From the NCBI GenBank assembly GCA_913064925.1, contig CAJYBN010000013.1, positions 1 to 22,989 of the forward strand: 22,989 bases of DNA, read 5' to 3'. The notes under the pieces were generated by a model. The model was not told the DNA's origin, made no database searches, and saw nothing but the letters and a program-made list of their open reading frames with translations. Position numbers and translations under genes: made by a program. Below are positions 7,966-16,219 of this stretch, one piece after another; position 1 is the stretch's first letter, and the number at the start of each line of letters is the position of its first letter. The DNA is from an uncultured Peptococcaceae bacterium (GTDB taxonomy: Bacteria; Bacillota; Desulfotomaculia; Desulfotomaculales; Desulfallaceae).

Positions 7966-10068
7966 GTGGCAGGTACTTTGGTAATTGTAGAATCACCGGC
8001 CAAAGCCAAAAGTTTGGGGAAATTTTTAGGCAGGAGATATACCGTTAAGGCTTCCATGGGACATGTAAGGGACTTGCCGAAAAGCCAGTTCGGGGTGGAC
8101 GTGCAAAAGGGTTTCAAACCTAAGTATATAACCATCAGGGGTAAGGGAGACATAATCAAGGAGTTGAAGTCGGCCATCAAAAAAGTTGATAGGGTTTTAC
8201 TGGCATCCGACCCCGACCGTGAAGGGGAGGCCATTGCTTGGCACTTGGCCAATTTATTGGAAATTGATGAACATTCGCCCTGCCGGATCGAGTTCAACGA
8301 AATTACTAAACAGGCCGTGCAGCAGGCCGTCAAGAACCCGCGCCCCATCGACCACCGCCTGGTGAATGCCCAGCAGGCCAGGCGGATCCTGGACAGGTTG
8401 GTGGGTTATAACTTAAGCCCGCTGTTATGGCGCAAAATTAAGAAAGGCCTTAGTGCCGGGCGGGTGCAATCAGTGGCCGTACGCTTGATATGCGACCGGG
8501 AAGAAGAAATTCAGTCCTTCGTACCCGAAGAGTACTGGTCCCTGACAGCAAAGCTGTTAAAAGACAGAAGCGGCACCTTCGAAGCCAAGCTGCATAAGAT
8601 CGGCGAGGAAAAAGCCCACATTTCCGATGAAAAACATGCCCGGCAGATCATAAGTGACTTGCAGGAAGAAAGGTTTCGGGTTATAAACGTTACCAAGCGG
8701 GAAAGGAAAAGACAGCCCGCTCCGCCCTTTACCACCAGCAGTCTGCAGCAGGAGGCTTATCGTAAACTTAATTTTACGGCCCGCAAGACCATGATGGTGG
8801 CGCAGCAGCTATACGAAGGGCTGGACCTGGGTAAGGAAGGGCCGGTGGGCTTGGTTACTTATATCCGTACAGATTCCACTAGAGTTTCAGAAACCGCGGT
8901 ACAGGAGGCCAGGGAGTTTATTACAGCCAAATACGGCCAGGAATATGCTCCGGACAAGGTGCGCCAGCTGTCCCCCAAGGGCCGGGCGCAGGACGCCCAT
9001 GAAGCCATTAGGCCCACGTCTGTAAACAGGGAGCCCGCTGCCGTGCAGGATTACCTGACCCGCGACCAGTTCAAGTTATACAACCTCATCTGGGAGAGGT
9101 TTATCGCCAGCCAGATGAGCCCAGCAGTTATAGACATCACTGGGGTCGATATACATGCGGGCCGGTATGTGTTTCGTGCCACCGGTTCAATCATCAAATT
9201 TCCTGGCTTTATGCAGGTTTATACCGAGGGAAGGGATGACGAAGAAGAAAACAACAACCAAGAAAACCGGCTGCCGGAACTGCAACAGGGAGATCTGCTG
9301 AAGGTACGCTCCCTGGTACCCAAGCAGCATTTTACACAACCACCGCCCCGTTATACGGATGCTACGCTGGTCAAGGCCCTGGAGGAGAAAGGGATCGGGC
9401 GGCCCAGCACATACGCGCCTATCGTGGATACCATTATTAAGCGCGGCTATGTGGTACGGGAAAAAAAGCATTTTTATCCCACTGAACTGGGGTTTGTGGT
9501 GGTGGACCTGCTGAAGAATTATTTCCCCGACATCATCGATGTGGAATTCACCGCGGATATGGAACAAAAGCTGGACAGCATCGAAGAGGGTGACGTAGAC
9601 TGGCACAAGATATTAAGCGACTTTTACGCCCCTTTTCAAAAAATGCTTGCCATTGCAGAAAAAGAAATTGAACATATCCAGGTGGAGGACGAGGTTACGA
9701 AGGAAGTATGCGATCAATGCGGCCGCAACATGGTCATTAAAATGGGCAGGTACGGCAAGTTCCTGGCCTGTCCAGGTTTTCCAGAATGCAAGAACACAAA
9801 GCCGCTGCTTGAACCCACCGGGGTGCCCTGTCCCCAGTGTATGGGGGAGTTGGTGCTGCGGCGCAGCAAAAAGGGCAGAAAGTTTTACGGGTGCAGCAAT
9901 TACCCTTCCTGCGAATTCGTGGTTTGGGATGAACCCACTAACCAAAAATGCCCCCGCTGCGGCAGCTTGATGGTAATAAAGCATAACAAGGGTAAGAAAG
10001 TTTACCGGTGCAGTAACAAAGATTGCAACATGAAAACGGAAATCGCAGAAACTGCCGCCAAAGGTTAA
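7966..10068 (+). CDS. topA: DNA topoisomerase I (type IA)
   Basis: It relaxes negatively supercoiled DNA by passing one strand through a transient break. The N-terminal Toprim domain shows LVIVESPAKAK and the acidic ASDPDREGEAIAWH. The catalytic tyrosine lies in GLVTYIRTDSTRVS at residue 299, and KALEEKGIGRPSTYAPI is the conserved later core motif. The C-terminus carries three four-cysteine zinc ribbons, beginning CDQCGRNM, CPQCMGEL and CPRCGSLM. GTG 7966 is preferred because GGGGTGA (7954-7960) lies 5 bases upstream; an in-frame GTG at 7957 overlaps that site. The 700-residue length is normal for Firmicutes. The start is 75 bases after dprA. Confidence 0.98.
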   Translation: MAGTLVIVESPAKAKSLGKFLGRRYTVKASMGHVRDLPKSQFGVDVQKGFKPKYITIRGKGDIIKELKSAIKKVDRVLLASDPDREGEAIAWHLANLLEIDEHSPCRIEFNEITKQAVQQAVKNPRPIDHRLVNAQQARRILDRLVGYNLSPLLWRKIKKGLSAGRVQSVAVRLICDREEEIQSFVPEEYWSLTAKLLKDRSGTFEAKLHKIGEEKAHISDEKHARQIISDLQEERFRVINVTKRERKRQPAPPFTTSSLQQEAYRKLNFTARKTMMVAQQLYEGLDLGKEGPVGLVTYIRTDSTRVSETAVQEAREFITAKYGQEYAPDKVRQLSPKGRAQDAHEAIRPTSVNREPAAVQDYLTRDQFKLYNLIWERFIASQMSPAVIDITGVDIHAGRYVFRATGSIIKFPGFMQVYTEGRDDEEENNNQENRLPELQQGDLLKVRSLVPKQHFTQPPPRYTDATLVKALEEKGIGRPSTYAPIVDTIIKRGYVVREKKHFYPTELGFVVVDLLKNYFPDIIDVEFTADMEQKLDSIEEGDVDWHKILSDFYAPFQKMLAIAEKEIEHIQVEDEVTKEVCDQCGRNMVIKMGRYGKFLACPGFPECKNTKPLLEPTGVPCPQCMGELVLRRSKKGRKFYGCSNYPSCEFVVWDEPTNQKCPRCGSLMVIKHNKGKKVYRCSNKDCNMKTEIAETAAKG

Positions 10069-10111
10069 ACTACCATAGCAGCATCGTTTTTAAAGGAGGA
10101 GTGGTATTACA

Positions 10112-11419
10112 GTGCCTCGTGTAACCGTGATAGGCGCTGGGCTGGCGGGGTCCGAGGCGGCTTGGCAAGTAGCTACCAGGGGCATACCGGTTGTTTTGTG
10201 CGAGATGCGTCCAAAAAAAACAACTCCGGCACACCACACAGGCTATTTTGCCGAACTGGTTTGTAGCAATTCGCTGCGGGCTAGGTCACTGTACAACGCT
10301 GTGGGGCTGTTGAAAGAGGAAATGCGTAGACTTAATTCCATCATCATGCACTGTGCCGACAAACACTGTGTGCCGGCCGGGGGCGCTCTGGCAGTGGATA
10401 GGGAAGGATTTGCCCGTGCTGTTACCGAAATATTGGAGCAGCACCCGCTAGTAGAAGTGCGGCGCGAGGAATGCACAGATATAACAGACGGCGTCGTTGT
10501 GGTTGCTACCGGGCCGCTTACGTCAGACAGGCTGGCAGAAAGAATCAAGGAGTTCACCGGTAGACAATACCTGTACTTTTACGATGCCGTGGCACCAATA
10601 GTGACGCTGGAATCCATAGATATGAGCAAGGTTTTCTGGTCTTCCCGCTACGGGAAAGGCGAGGACGACTACCTGAACTGTCCCATGACCAGGGAAGAGT
10701 ACGAGGCCTTTTGGGAGGCACTGGTCAATGCCGAGCGGGCGCCCCGTAAAGGTTTTGAGAAGGAAAAAATTTTTGAGGGCTGCATGCCCATAGAGGTAAT
10801 GGCTAGGCGCGGGCGGGACACAATGCGTTACGGTCCTTTGAAACCCGTGGGACTGGTGGATCCGCGCACCGGGCAGAGGCCTTACGCTGTGGTGCAGCTG
10901 CGGCGCGACAATGCTGCCGGCACATTGTATAATATGGTGGGCTTTCAGACACACCTCAAGTGGGGTGAACAAAAGCGCGTTTTCAGGATGATCCCCGGGT
11001 TGGAGAGGGCGAAATTTGCTCGTTACGGGGTTATGCACCGGAACACTTATATTAATTCCCCCGTTTTACTGCGGCCCACCTACCAGTGCAAAAAAAGAGA
11101 GGAATTATTTTTTGCCGGCCAAATAACCGGCGTTGAGGGGTATGTAGAATCCGCCGCCTCGGGCCTAGTGGCGGGCATCAACGCAGCTTTGCTGCTGAAG
11201 GGGCGACGGCCGGAAATTTTACCCCGTGAAACGGCTCACGGCGCCCTGGCCCATTACATAACTTCGGCGGAAGAGCACAATTTTCAGCCTATGAACATTA
11301 CCTTTGGTCTTTTTCCGCCGTTGGAGGAAAAAATACGGGATAAAAAACGGCGCAATACCAGGTACGCGCAAAGGGCGCTGGAAAAACTGGAACAGTGGAA
11401 GAACGCAGCCGGTATATGA
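10112..11419 (+). CDS. trmFO: Methylenetetrahydrofolate-tRNA-(uracil-5-)-methyltransferase TrmFO
   Basis: TrmFO is a FAD- and folate-dependent enzyme that makes 5-methyluridine at position 54 of tRNA. The N-terminal FAD-binding loop is VIGAGLAGSEAAW, followed by EMRPKKTTPAHHT. The two cysteines implicated in catalysis in the family are here C51 (in LVCSNSLRA) and C224 (in GCMPIEVMARRG). FAGQITGVEGYVESAASG near the C-terminus is a further signature. The GTG start has a strong AAAGGAGGAG 9 to 11 bases upstream. Length is 435 residues, as usual. The gene lies between topA and xerC, as gid does in Bacillus. Confidence 0.98.
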   Translation: MPRVTVIGAGLAGSEAAWQVATRGIPVVLCEMRPKKTTPAHHTGYFAELVCSNSLRARSLYNAVGLLKEEMRRLNSIIMHCADKHCVPAGGALAVDREGFARAVTEILEQHPLVEVRREECTDITDGVVVVATGPLTSDRLAERIKEFTGRQYLYFYDAVAPIVTLESIDMSKVFWSSRYGKGEDDYLNCPMTREEYEAFWEALVNAERAPRKGFEKEKIFEGCMPIEVMARRGRDTMRYGPLKPVGLVDPRTGQRPYAVVQLRRDNAAGTLYNMVGFQTHLKWGEQKRVFRMIPGLERAKFARYGVMHRNTYINSPVLLRPTYQCKKREELFFAGQITGVEGYVESAASGLVAGINAALLLKGRRPEILPRETAHGALAHYITSAEEHNFQPMNITFGLFPPLEEKIRDKKRRNTRYAQRALEKLEQWKNAAGI

Positions 11420-11435
11420 GGGGGGCGAGGACAAG

Positions 11436-12344
11436 GTGTACGGTTACATGGACGGTTATTTCATGTACCTCCAGGCGGAAAAGAATGCTTCTTTGCATAC
11501 CATATTGAATTACCAACACGACTTGTTCGACGGCCTTAGTTTTTTGGCCCGGTTGTTGAATAAAGAAGATCATGCTGTGCACCCGGGCGAATTAACAGTA
11601 CCCTTGTTTAGAAGTTACCTGGCTTTTTTGCGGGAACAGCAAAAATCGACGGCCACTATTTCCCGCAGGCTTTCCGCTTGGCGGTCTTTTTACAGGTACC
11701 TCTGCCGGGAGGGCGTGGTGGAGGATAACCCGCTGCAGAGGATCAATGCCCCCAAGCCCGGCCAAAATTTGCCCGGTGTACTTACGCAGGAGGAAATGAA
11801 AAAACTGGTGGAGTTTCCCGATCGCCGAACTGTTTTGGGTTGCCGCGATAGGGCCATTTTGGAAACCTTGTATGGTACAGGTATTAGGGTCAGCGAACTA
11901 GTTGGCATTGATATCGGCGACATCGACTTAAGGCGCTCTACCGTTAGAGTTACCGTGAAAGGTAATCGGGAAAGGATCGTTCCGCTGGGCCAGTATGCCG
12001 CTGAAGCTTTAAGCATATACATCAGAAGAGCGCGCCCCGTCCTGATGGGTAAGACAAAGGGAATCGTCCGGGCTCTGTTTCTCAATAATAAGGGCGTTCG
12101 CTTGACGGATCGAGGCGTGCGCTGGCTGGTGAACCGCTACGCCCGGCTGGGGAAGACCGGCATGCAGGCAAGCCCGCATACATTTCGCCATTCTTACGCC
12201 ACTCACATTTTGGACAACGGGGCTGACTTGCGGGCCGTGCAGGAACTGCTGGGACACGCCAGGCTGTCCACGACGCAGATTTACACCCACCTGAGCAGAG
12301 AGCGTATTAAGCGTGTTTACGAACGGACCCATCCTAGGGCATAG
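11436..12344 (+). CDS. xerC: Tyrosine recombinase XerC
   Basis: XerC works with XerD at dif sites to resolve chromosome dimers. The N-terminal SAM-like core-binding domain (about 1-95) precedes the catalytic domain. Active residues are R151 (GTGIRVSEL), the lysine of VTVKGNRERIVPL, H248 and R251 (HTFRHSYATH), H274 (LLGHARLSTTQ) and the nucleophile Y283 (IYTHLS). GTG 11436 is chosen because GAGG lies 5 bases upstream and the resulting 302 residues fit the family; ATG 11448 is an alternative. The frame extends upstream into trmFO, but that is non-homologous overlap. The position next to hslVU matches codV of Bacillus, supporting XerC rather than XerD or an integrase. Confidence 0.95.
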   Translation: MYGYMDGYFMYLQAEKNASLHTILNYQHDLFDGLSFLARLLNKEDHAVHPGELTVPLFRSYLAFLREQQKSTATISRRLSAWRSFYRYLCREGVVEDNPLQRINAPKPGQNLPGVLTQEEMKKLVEFPDRRTVLGCRDRAILETLYGTGIRVSELVGIDIGDIDLRRSTVRVTVKGNRERIVPLGQYAAEALSIYIRRARPVLMGKTKGIVRALFLNNKGVRLTDRGVRWLVNRYARLGKTGMQASPHTFRHSYATHILDNGADLRAVQELLGHARLSTTQIYTHLSRERIKRVYERTHPRA

Positions 12345-12398
12345 GAGTTACCGCGGTAGAAACAAAGCCAACCGCCGGTAAGGAGGTAATGATGTAAA

Positions 12399-12929
12399 AT
12401 GTTTCACGCTACCACCATTGTTGCCGTAAAAAGACAAGATGAAGTGGCCATGGCCGGTGACGGCCAGGTGACCTTTGGACAAAGCACTATTTTAAAGCAT
12501 AATGCCCGTAAAATCAGGCGTTTGCAGGGGGGCAGCGTGTTGGCTGGCTTTGCCGGTTCGGTTGCCGACGCCATAACATTGTTTGAAAAGTTCGAAGGAA
12601 AGCTGGATTCTTTCCAGGGAAACATGAAACGTGCGGCGGTGGAACTGGCCAAGGAATGGCGCACCGACAAATTCCTGCGCCGCTTAGAAGCCTTGCTGGT
12701 GGTTGCGAATAAGGACTGCCTCCTGGTGATCAGCGGTAGCGGCGAAGTGATAGAACCAGACGACGGTATTGCCGCCGTAGGCTCCGGCGGGCCGTACGCG
12801 CTGGCAGCGGCACGGGCGCTGGTTAAGAACACCGGTATGGGAGCTGCCGACATAGCCAGGGAAGCCCTGGCTTTGGCGGCGGAAATTTGTGTTTACACTA
12901 ACGACCGCATCATAGTGGAGACCCTATAA
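12399..12929 (+). CDS. hslV: HslV (ClpQ), peptidase subunit of the HslUV protease
   Basis: HslV is a proteasome-beta-like threonine peptidase forming double hexamers capped by HslU. The start MFHATTIVAV implies a 4-residue propeptide and T5 as the mature N-terminal nucleophile. GDGQVTFGQ, AGFAGSVADA, EPDDGIAAVGSGG and ICVYTND are family motifs. Bacillus ClpQ is unusual in using an N-terminal serine, whereas a threonine is seen here. AAGGAGGT (12380-12387) precedes the ATG by 11 bases. Length of 176 residues is standard, and it is followed 19 bases later by hslU. Confidence 0.98.
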   Translation: MFHATTIVAVKRQDEVAMAGDGQVTFGQSTILKHNARKIRRLQGGSVLAGFAGSVADAITLFEKFEGKLDSFQGNMKRAAVELAKEWRTDKFLRRLEALLVVANKDCLLVISGSGEVIEPDDGIAAVGSGGPYALAAARALVKNTGMGAADIAREALALAAEICVYTNDRIIVETL

Positions 12930-12948
12930 AGCGGATGGAGGAGGGTAG

Positions 12949-14352
12949 GTGTTGGAATCGCTGACACCAAAACAAATCGTTGCCGAGCTAGACAAATACA
13001 TTGTTGGCCAGCAGCAGGCCAAAAAAGCCGTGGCCATTGCTTTGCGAAACAGGTACCGCAGAATTAAGCTGCCCGAGGATCTGCGGGACGAGGTCATGCC
13101 GAAAAACATCCTAATGATCGGGCCTACCGGAGTGGGGAAAACGGAGATCGCCCGCCGCCTGGCCAAGCTGGTTCATGCGCCCTTTATTAAAGTGGAGGCC
13201 ACCAAATTTACCGAGGTGGGTTACGTGGGTAGGGACGTTGAATCGATGGTGCGCGACTTGGTGGAAACATCTATTCGCATGGTGCGCCAGGAAAAAATGT
13301 CCCAGGTGGAGGAAAAGGCCAAGAAAATGGCTGAAGAACGCATCATTGAGCTGCTTGCACCCATGCCGCAGCAGAACAGAGAGACGCGTAACCCACTGGA
13401 AATGCTTTTTGGGACCGCCCGCCAGGGGGAGCAAACCGACAGCATGCATTATGATCAAATGGCCAGCCGTATTAAATTCGCCAGAGAAACCTTGCGGGAC
13501 AAAATGGCGCGGGGCGAGCTTGAGAACGAGTATGTGGAAATTGAGGTTGAAGATAACAAGCCGCCCGTAATGGAGGTGTTCACCGGCTCAGGCATAGAGG
13601 AAATGGGCATTAACATTGGGGATATGTTGGGAAACCTGTTTCCCAAGAAAAAGCACCGCCGAAGAGTAACCGTGGCGGAGGCTAGAAAAATATTAACTCA
13701 GCAGGAGGCGCAAAAGCTTATTGATATGGATGAGGTGACTTCCACCGCTGTGCAGCGCGCCGAAAACAACGGTATTATTTTCTTGGATGAAATCGATAAA
13801 ATCGCTGTACGGGAGGGCGGCGCCGGCCCCGATGTTTCCCGGGGAGGTGTGCAGCGGGATATTTTGCCCATCGTGGAAGGGTCCACCGTAATGACCAAGT
13901 ACGGGCCGGTAAAAACGGACCATATACTGTTTATTGCTGCTGGAGCATTTCACATGTCCAAGCCATCCGACCTGATACCAGAGCTGCAGGGCCGTTTCCC
14001 CATTAGGGTGGAGCTTTCTAGCCTGACCAAAGAGGATTTTCTACAAATACTGACAGAGCCGGAAAATTCCTTAATTAGGCAGTATGTCGAATTATTACGA
14101 ACAGAGGGGCTTGAACTTAAATTTTCACAAAAATCTCTTGTGAAAATTGCTGAAATCGCTTATACTGTTAATGAGCGAACGGAAAACATAGGGGCCAGGC
14201 GGCTTCAGACTATTATGGAAAAGCTCTTGGAGGATATTTCATTTACCGCTTCGGAAATGAGTGGTTCCTCATTCAGCATTGACGAAGATTATGTTACCGA
14301 AAAATTGGGCGATATTGTCAAAGACCAGGATTTAAGCAGGTACATCTTATAA
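12949..14352 (+). CDS. hslU: HslU (ClpY), ATPase subunit of the HslUV protease
   Basis: HslU is the AAA+ unfoldase that feeds substrates to HslV. Walker A is GPTGVGKT, the pore loop GYVG follows in EVGYVGRDVESM, Walker B is IIFLDEIDK, and RFPIRVEL is in the sensor region. An intermediate domain lies between about residues 110 and 240. The C-terminus ends SRYIL, the tail that inserts into HslV to activate it. The GTG start is preceded by GGATGGAGGAGGG. At 467 residues it is complete. Spacing of 19 bases from hslV implies coupled expression. Confidence 0.98.
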   Translation: MLESLTPKQIVAELDKYIVGQQQAKKAVAIALRNRYRRIKLPEDLRDEVMPKNILMIGPTGVGKTEIARRLAKLVHAPFIKVEATKFTEVGYVGRDVESMVRDLVETSIRMVRQEKMSQVEEKAKKMAEERIIELLAPMPQQNRETRNPLEMLFGTARQGEQTDSMHYDQMASRIKFARETLRDKMARGELENEYVEIEVEDNKPPVMEVFTGSGIEEMGINIGDMLGNLFPKKKHRRRVTVAEARKILTQQEAQKLIDMDEVTSTAVQRAENNGIIFLDEIDKIAVREGGAGPDVSRGGVQRDILPIVEGSTVMTKYGPVKTDHILFIAAGAFHMSKPSDLIPELQGRFPIRVELSSLTKEDFLQILTEPENSLIRQYVELLRTEGLELKFSQKSLVKIAEIAYTVNERTENIGARRLQTIMEKLLEDISFTASEMSGSSFSIDEDYVTEKLGDIVKDQDLSRYIL

Positions 14353-14425
14353 GGTGCTAAAAAGCTGTTTTTTCTTTTATCCACTAAAAATACGGAGCAT
14401 TTGGATCAGAAAGAGGCGATGTGAT

Positions 14426-15208
14426 TTGCGAGATTTATTAGAAAAAACCCGTTCCATCAACAAAGTACTGCAAAAATCTGCGGGTTACCCGGTTGATTTC
14501 AAAGAAATTGCCGCCATCCTGAGCGAAAATATCGAATGCAGCGCCTATATCCTGGATCGCCGGGGTAAAGTTCTGGGGTACAGTTATTTAAAGGGTTTTT
14601 TTTGTGAAATTATGGAGGATATCGTCGAATCTCCGGCGGGTTTTCCGGAAGATTACAACGAAAACCTTTTACGCATTAATGAAACTCATGCCAACATATG
14701 CCAGACGGTAAATGTATGTGCGTTTAATCACGATAAAGGCTGTAAGTACAGCAAAGTTACTACAGTGGTACCTATTGTGGGCGCCGGAACAAGGTTAGGA
14801 ACGCTGGTATTGGCAAAGTTTGATAAAAATTTTACCGACGAGGACCTGATTCTGGCCGAGCTGGGTGCAACCGTGGTGGGTATGGAAATACTGCGGGCCC
14901 GGCAGGACAGGATGGAAGAAGAAGCCCGCAAGCGCGCTGCGGTACAGATAGCCCTTGGCACTCTGTCCTATTCGGAATTGGACGCTGTGCATCATATTTT
15001 CGAGCAGTTGGATGGCGACGAGGGTTTGCTGGTGGCTAGCAAGATTGCGGACAAGGTGGGTATCACCAGGTCGGTCATTGTCAATGCTTTGCGCAAGTTT
15101 GAAAGCGCCGGGGTTATCGAATCAAAGTCGCTGGGCATGAAGGGTACTTACATTAAGGTACTGAACGACCGCCTGCTGGAAGAACTGGAGCGGATGAAAC
15201 AACACTAA
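14426..15208 (+). CDS. codY: Global transcriptional regulator CodY (clostridial type)
   Basis: CodY senses branched-chain amino acids and GTP and represses stationary-phase and nutrient-acquisition genes. The N-terminal GAF ligand domain covers about 1-155; the C-terminal winged helix-turn-helix is almost invariant (EGLLVASKIADKVG, then ITRSVIVNALRKFESAGVIE and SLGMKGTYIKVL). The frame is open from 14354, but the TTG at 14426 starts the family-conserved RDLLEKTRSINKVLQK and has GAGG (14413-14416) 9 bases upstream, giving 260 residues. The ligand domain carries a cysteine-containing segment (ICQTVNVCAF, then GCKYSK) like clostridial CodY and unlike Bacillus CodY. It closes the dprA-to-codY block and is followed directly by a terminator. 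Confidence 0.96.
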   Translation: MRDLLEKTRSINKVLQKSAGYPVDFKEIAAILSENIECSAYILDRRGKVLGYSYLKGFFCEIMEDIVESPAGFPEDYNENLLRINETHANICQTVNVCAFNHDKGCKYSKVTTVVPIVGAGTRLGTLVLAKFDKNFTDEDLILAELGATVVGMEILRARQDRMEEEARKRAAVQIALGTLSYSELDAVHHIFEQLDGDEGLLVASKIADKVGITRSVIVNALRKFESAGVIESKSLGMKGTYIKVLNDRLLEELERMKQH

Positions 15209-15212
15209 TGCA

Positions 15213-15243
15213 AACAGCCTCCATCACGGATGGCTGTTTTTTT
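15213..15243 (+). terminator. Rho-independent terminator after codY
   Basis: AACAGCC (15213-15219) pairs with GGCTGTT (15232-15238), the stem can extend by TCC/GGA past one bulged base, and T's run to 15243. It lies directly after the codY stop and before the rpsB promoter. Confidence 0.85.
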
Positions 15244-15256
15244 CTGCCCGTTGATC

Positions 15257-15285
15257 TTGCCACCCGGCAAACTTTGTGTTAGAAT
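15257..15285 (+). promoter_or_regulatory. Sigma-A promoter of the rpsB operon
   Basis: TTGCCA (15257-15262), an exact 17-base spacer and TAGAAT (15280-15285) each match the consensus at 5/6 positions. Placement between the codY terminator and rpsB is right for a strong ribosomal promoter. Transcription should begin near 15292, leaving a leader of about 105 bases. Confidence 0.8.
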
Positions 15286-15293
15286 ACAGGCTG

Positions 15294-15396
15294 GTGTTAA
15301 ATACACACGCTGCCAGATTTCGCGGGTGGTCCCCGGTGGGGTTCCGCGAAATATGACGGCAGCGGAGGAAAAACCGGTTGGGAGGAGGTGGAACCA
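15294..15396 (+). promoter_or_regulatory. Structured 5' leader of rpsB, candidate autoregulatory element
   Basis: Nested perfect helices are visible: CGCTGCC (15308-15314) with GGCAGCG (15358-15364), ATTTCGCGG (15317-15325) with CCGCGAAAT (15344-15352), and CCCC (15331-15334) with GGGG (15338-15341). A small hairpin GTGT/ACAC (15294-15306) lies 5' of them. On the 3' side GGTT (15376-15379) can pair with AACC (15392-15395), placing the Shine-Dalgarno GGAGGAGG (15381-15388) in its loop. Ribosomal protein S2 represses its own operon through the leader in Escherichia coli, so an S2-binding role is a reasonable inference; no known family was matched by eye. Confidence 0.6.
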
Positions 15397-16101
15397 GTGG
15401 CCATTATTTCCATGAAGCAATTGCTGGAAGCAGGTGTTCATTTCGGTCACCAGACCCGGAGATGGAATCCCAAGATGGCTCCCTATATTTTTACCGATCG
15501 CAATGGTATTTATATCATTGACCTGCAAAAAACGGTAAAAATGGTAGAGGAAGCCTATAATTTCGTCAAGTCTCTGGTGCAGCAGGGCGGCAACATTTTA
15601 TTCGTAGGGACCAAAAAACAAGCACAGGAATCGGTGCGTGAGGAAGCCGAGCGCTGCGGCATGTTTTACGTTAACCAGCGCTGGCTGGGCGGCATGTTAA
15701 CCAACTTTCAAACCATTCGCAAACGCATAGACAGGCTACACGAATTAGAAAAAATGGAGCAAGATGGCACTTTAGAAAAGCTGCCCAAAAAAGAAATTGC
15801 CCAGTTACTGCACGAAAAAGAGAGGCTCAGCAAGTTTCTAAGCGGTATCAAAGACATGCGGCGCTTGCCTGACGCTTTGTATATCATCGACCCGCGCAAG
15901 GAACGCATTGCCGTAGCGGAAGGTCGCAAGCTTGGTATCCCCATTGTTGCCATAGTGGACACCAATTGTGATCCCGACGAGATCGATTACGTGATTCCCG
16001 GCAATGACGACGCCATACGGGCGGTAAGGCTTTTAACCAGCAAAATAGCGGATGCTGTACTGGAGGGCAAGCAAGGAGAACAAGTTGCCGTTGCCGAGTA
16101 A
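15397..16101 (+). CDS. rpsB: Small ribosomal subunit protein S2 (uS2)
   Basis: S2 is a late-assembling 30S protein at the head-body junction. ISMKQLLEAGVHFGHQTRRW, NPKMAPYIF, LFVGTKKQAQESV and YVNQRWLGGMLTNF are highly conserved, as are IIDPRKERIAV and VDTNCDPDEIDYVIPGND. GTG 15397 is chosen because GGAGGAGGT lies 7 bases upstream and the product then starts like other S2 proteins; an upstream in-frame GTG at 15388 overlaps the ribosome site. The 234-residue length is typical. It is the first gene of the translation/lipid block and is preceded by a strong promoter and folded leader. Confidence 0.98.
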   Translation: MAIISMKQLLEAGVHFGHQTRRWNPKMAPYIFTDRNGIYIIDLQKTVKMVEEAYNFVKSLVQQGGNILFVGTKKQAQESVREEAERCGMFYVNQRWLGGMLTNFQTIRKRIDRLHELEKMEQDGTLEKLPKKEIAQLLHEKERLSKFLSGIKDMRRLPDALYIIDPRKERIAVAEGRKLGIPIVAIVDTNCDPDEIDYVIPGNDDAIRAVRLLTSKIADAVLEGKQGEQVAVAE

Positions 16102-16108
16102 TAAATTG

Positions 16109-16147
16109 GGTGGGGGATGACCTTGATGGGGAGCCCCTGCCTTTTTT
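16109..16147 (+). terminator. Terminator or attenuator between rpsB and tsf
   Basis: GGTGGGGG (16109-16116) can pair with CCCCTGCC (16134-16141), with two G-U pairs and a 17-base loop, directly followed by six T. An inner GGGG at 16128-16131 competes for the same C's. It probably lowers tsf transcription relative to rpsB. Confidence 0.55.
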
Positions 16148-16154
16148 CTATCTG

Positions 16155-16182
16155 TTTTGAGACTGAAGGAAAAGGTTATAAT
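16155..16182 (+). promoter_or_regulatory. Promoter candidate for tsf
   Basis: A perfect TATAAT at 16177-16182 lies 16 bases after TTTTGA (16155-16160), a weak -35. It follows the rpsB terminator and precedes tsf by 37 bases, which suits independent expression of EF-Ts. Confidence 0.5.
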
Positions 16183-16219
16183 AAAATGAGGAAAATGATG
16201 GTAAGGGAGGATATTGATC

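Noticed and set aside
14353..14425. AAAAAGC-TGTTTTTT after hslU looked like a terminator before codY.
   Set aside because: The stem is short and almost all A-T, without a GC-rich base, and the hslU-codY order is co-transcribed in Bacillus.
15317..15352. GGGTGGTCCCCG in the rpsB leader resembles the T-box core GGGTGGTACCGCG.
   Set aside because: The leader is only about 105 bases with no Stem I or specifier loop and no downstream terminator, and rpsB is not a T-box target. The resemblance comes from the helix sequence.
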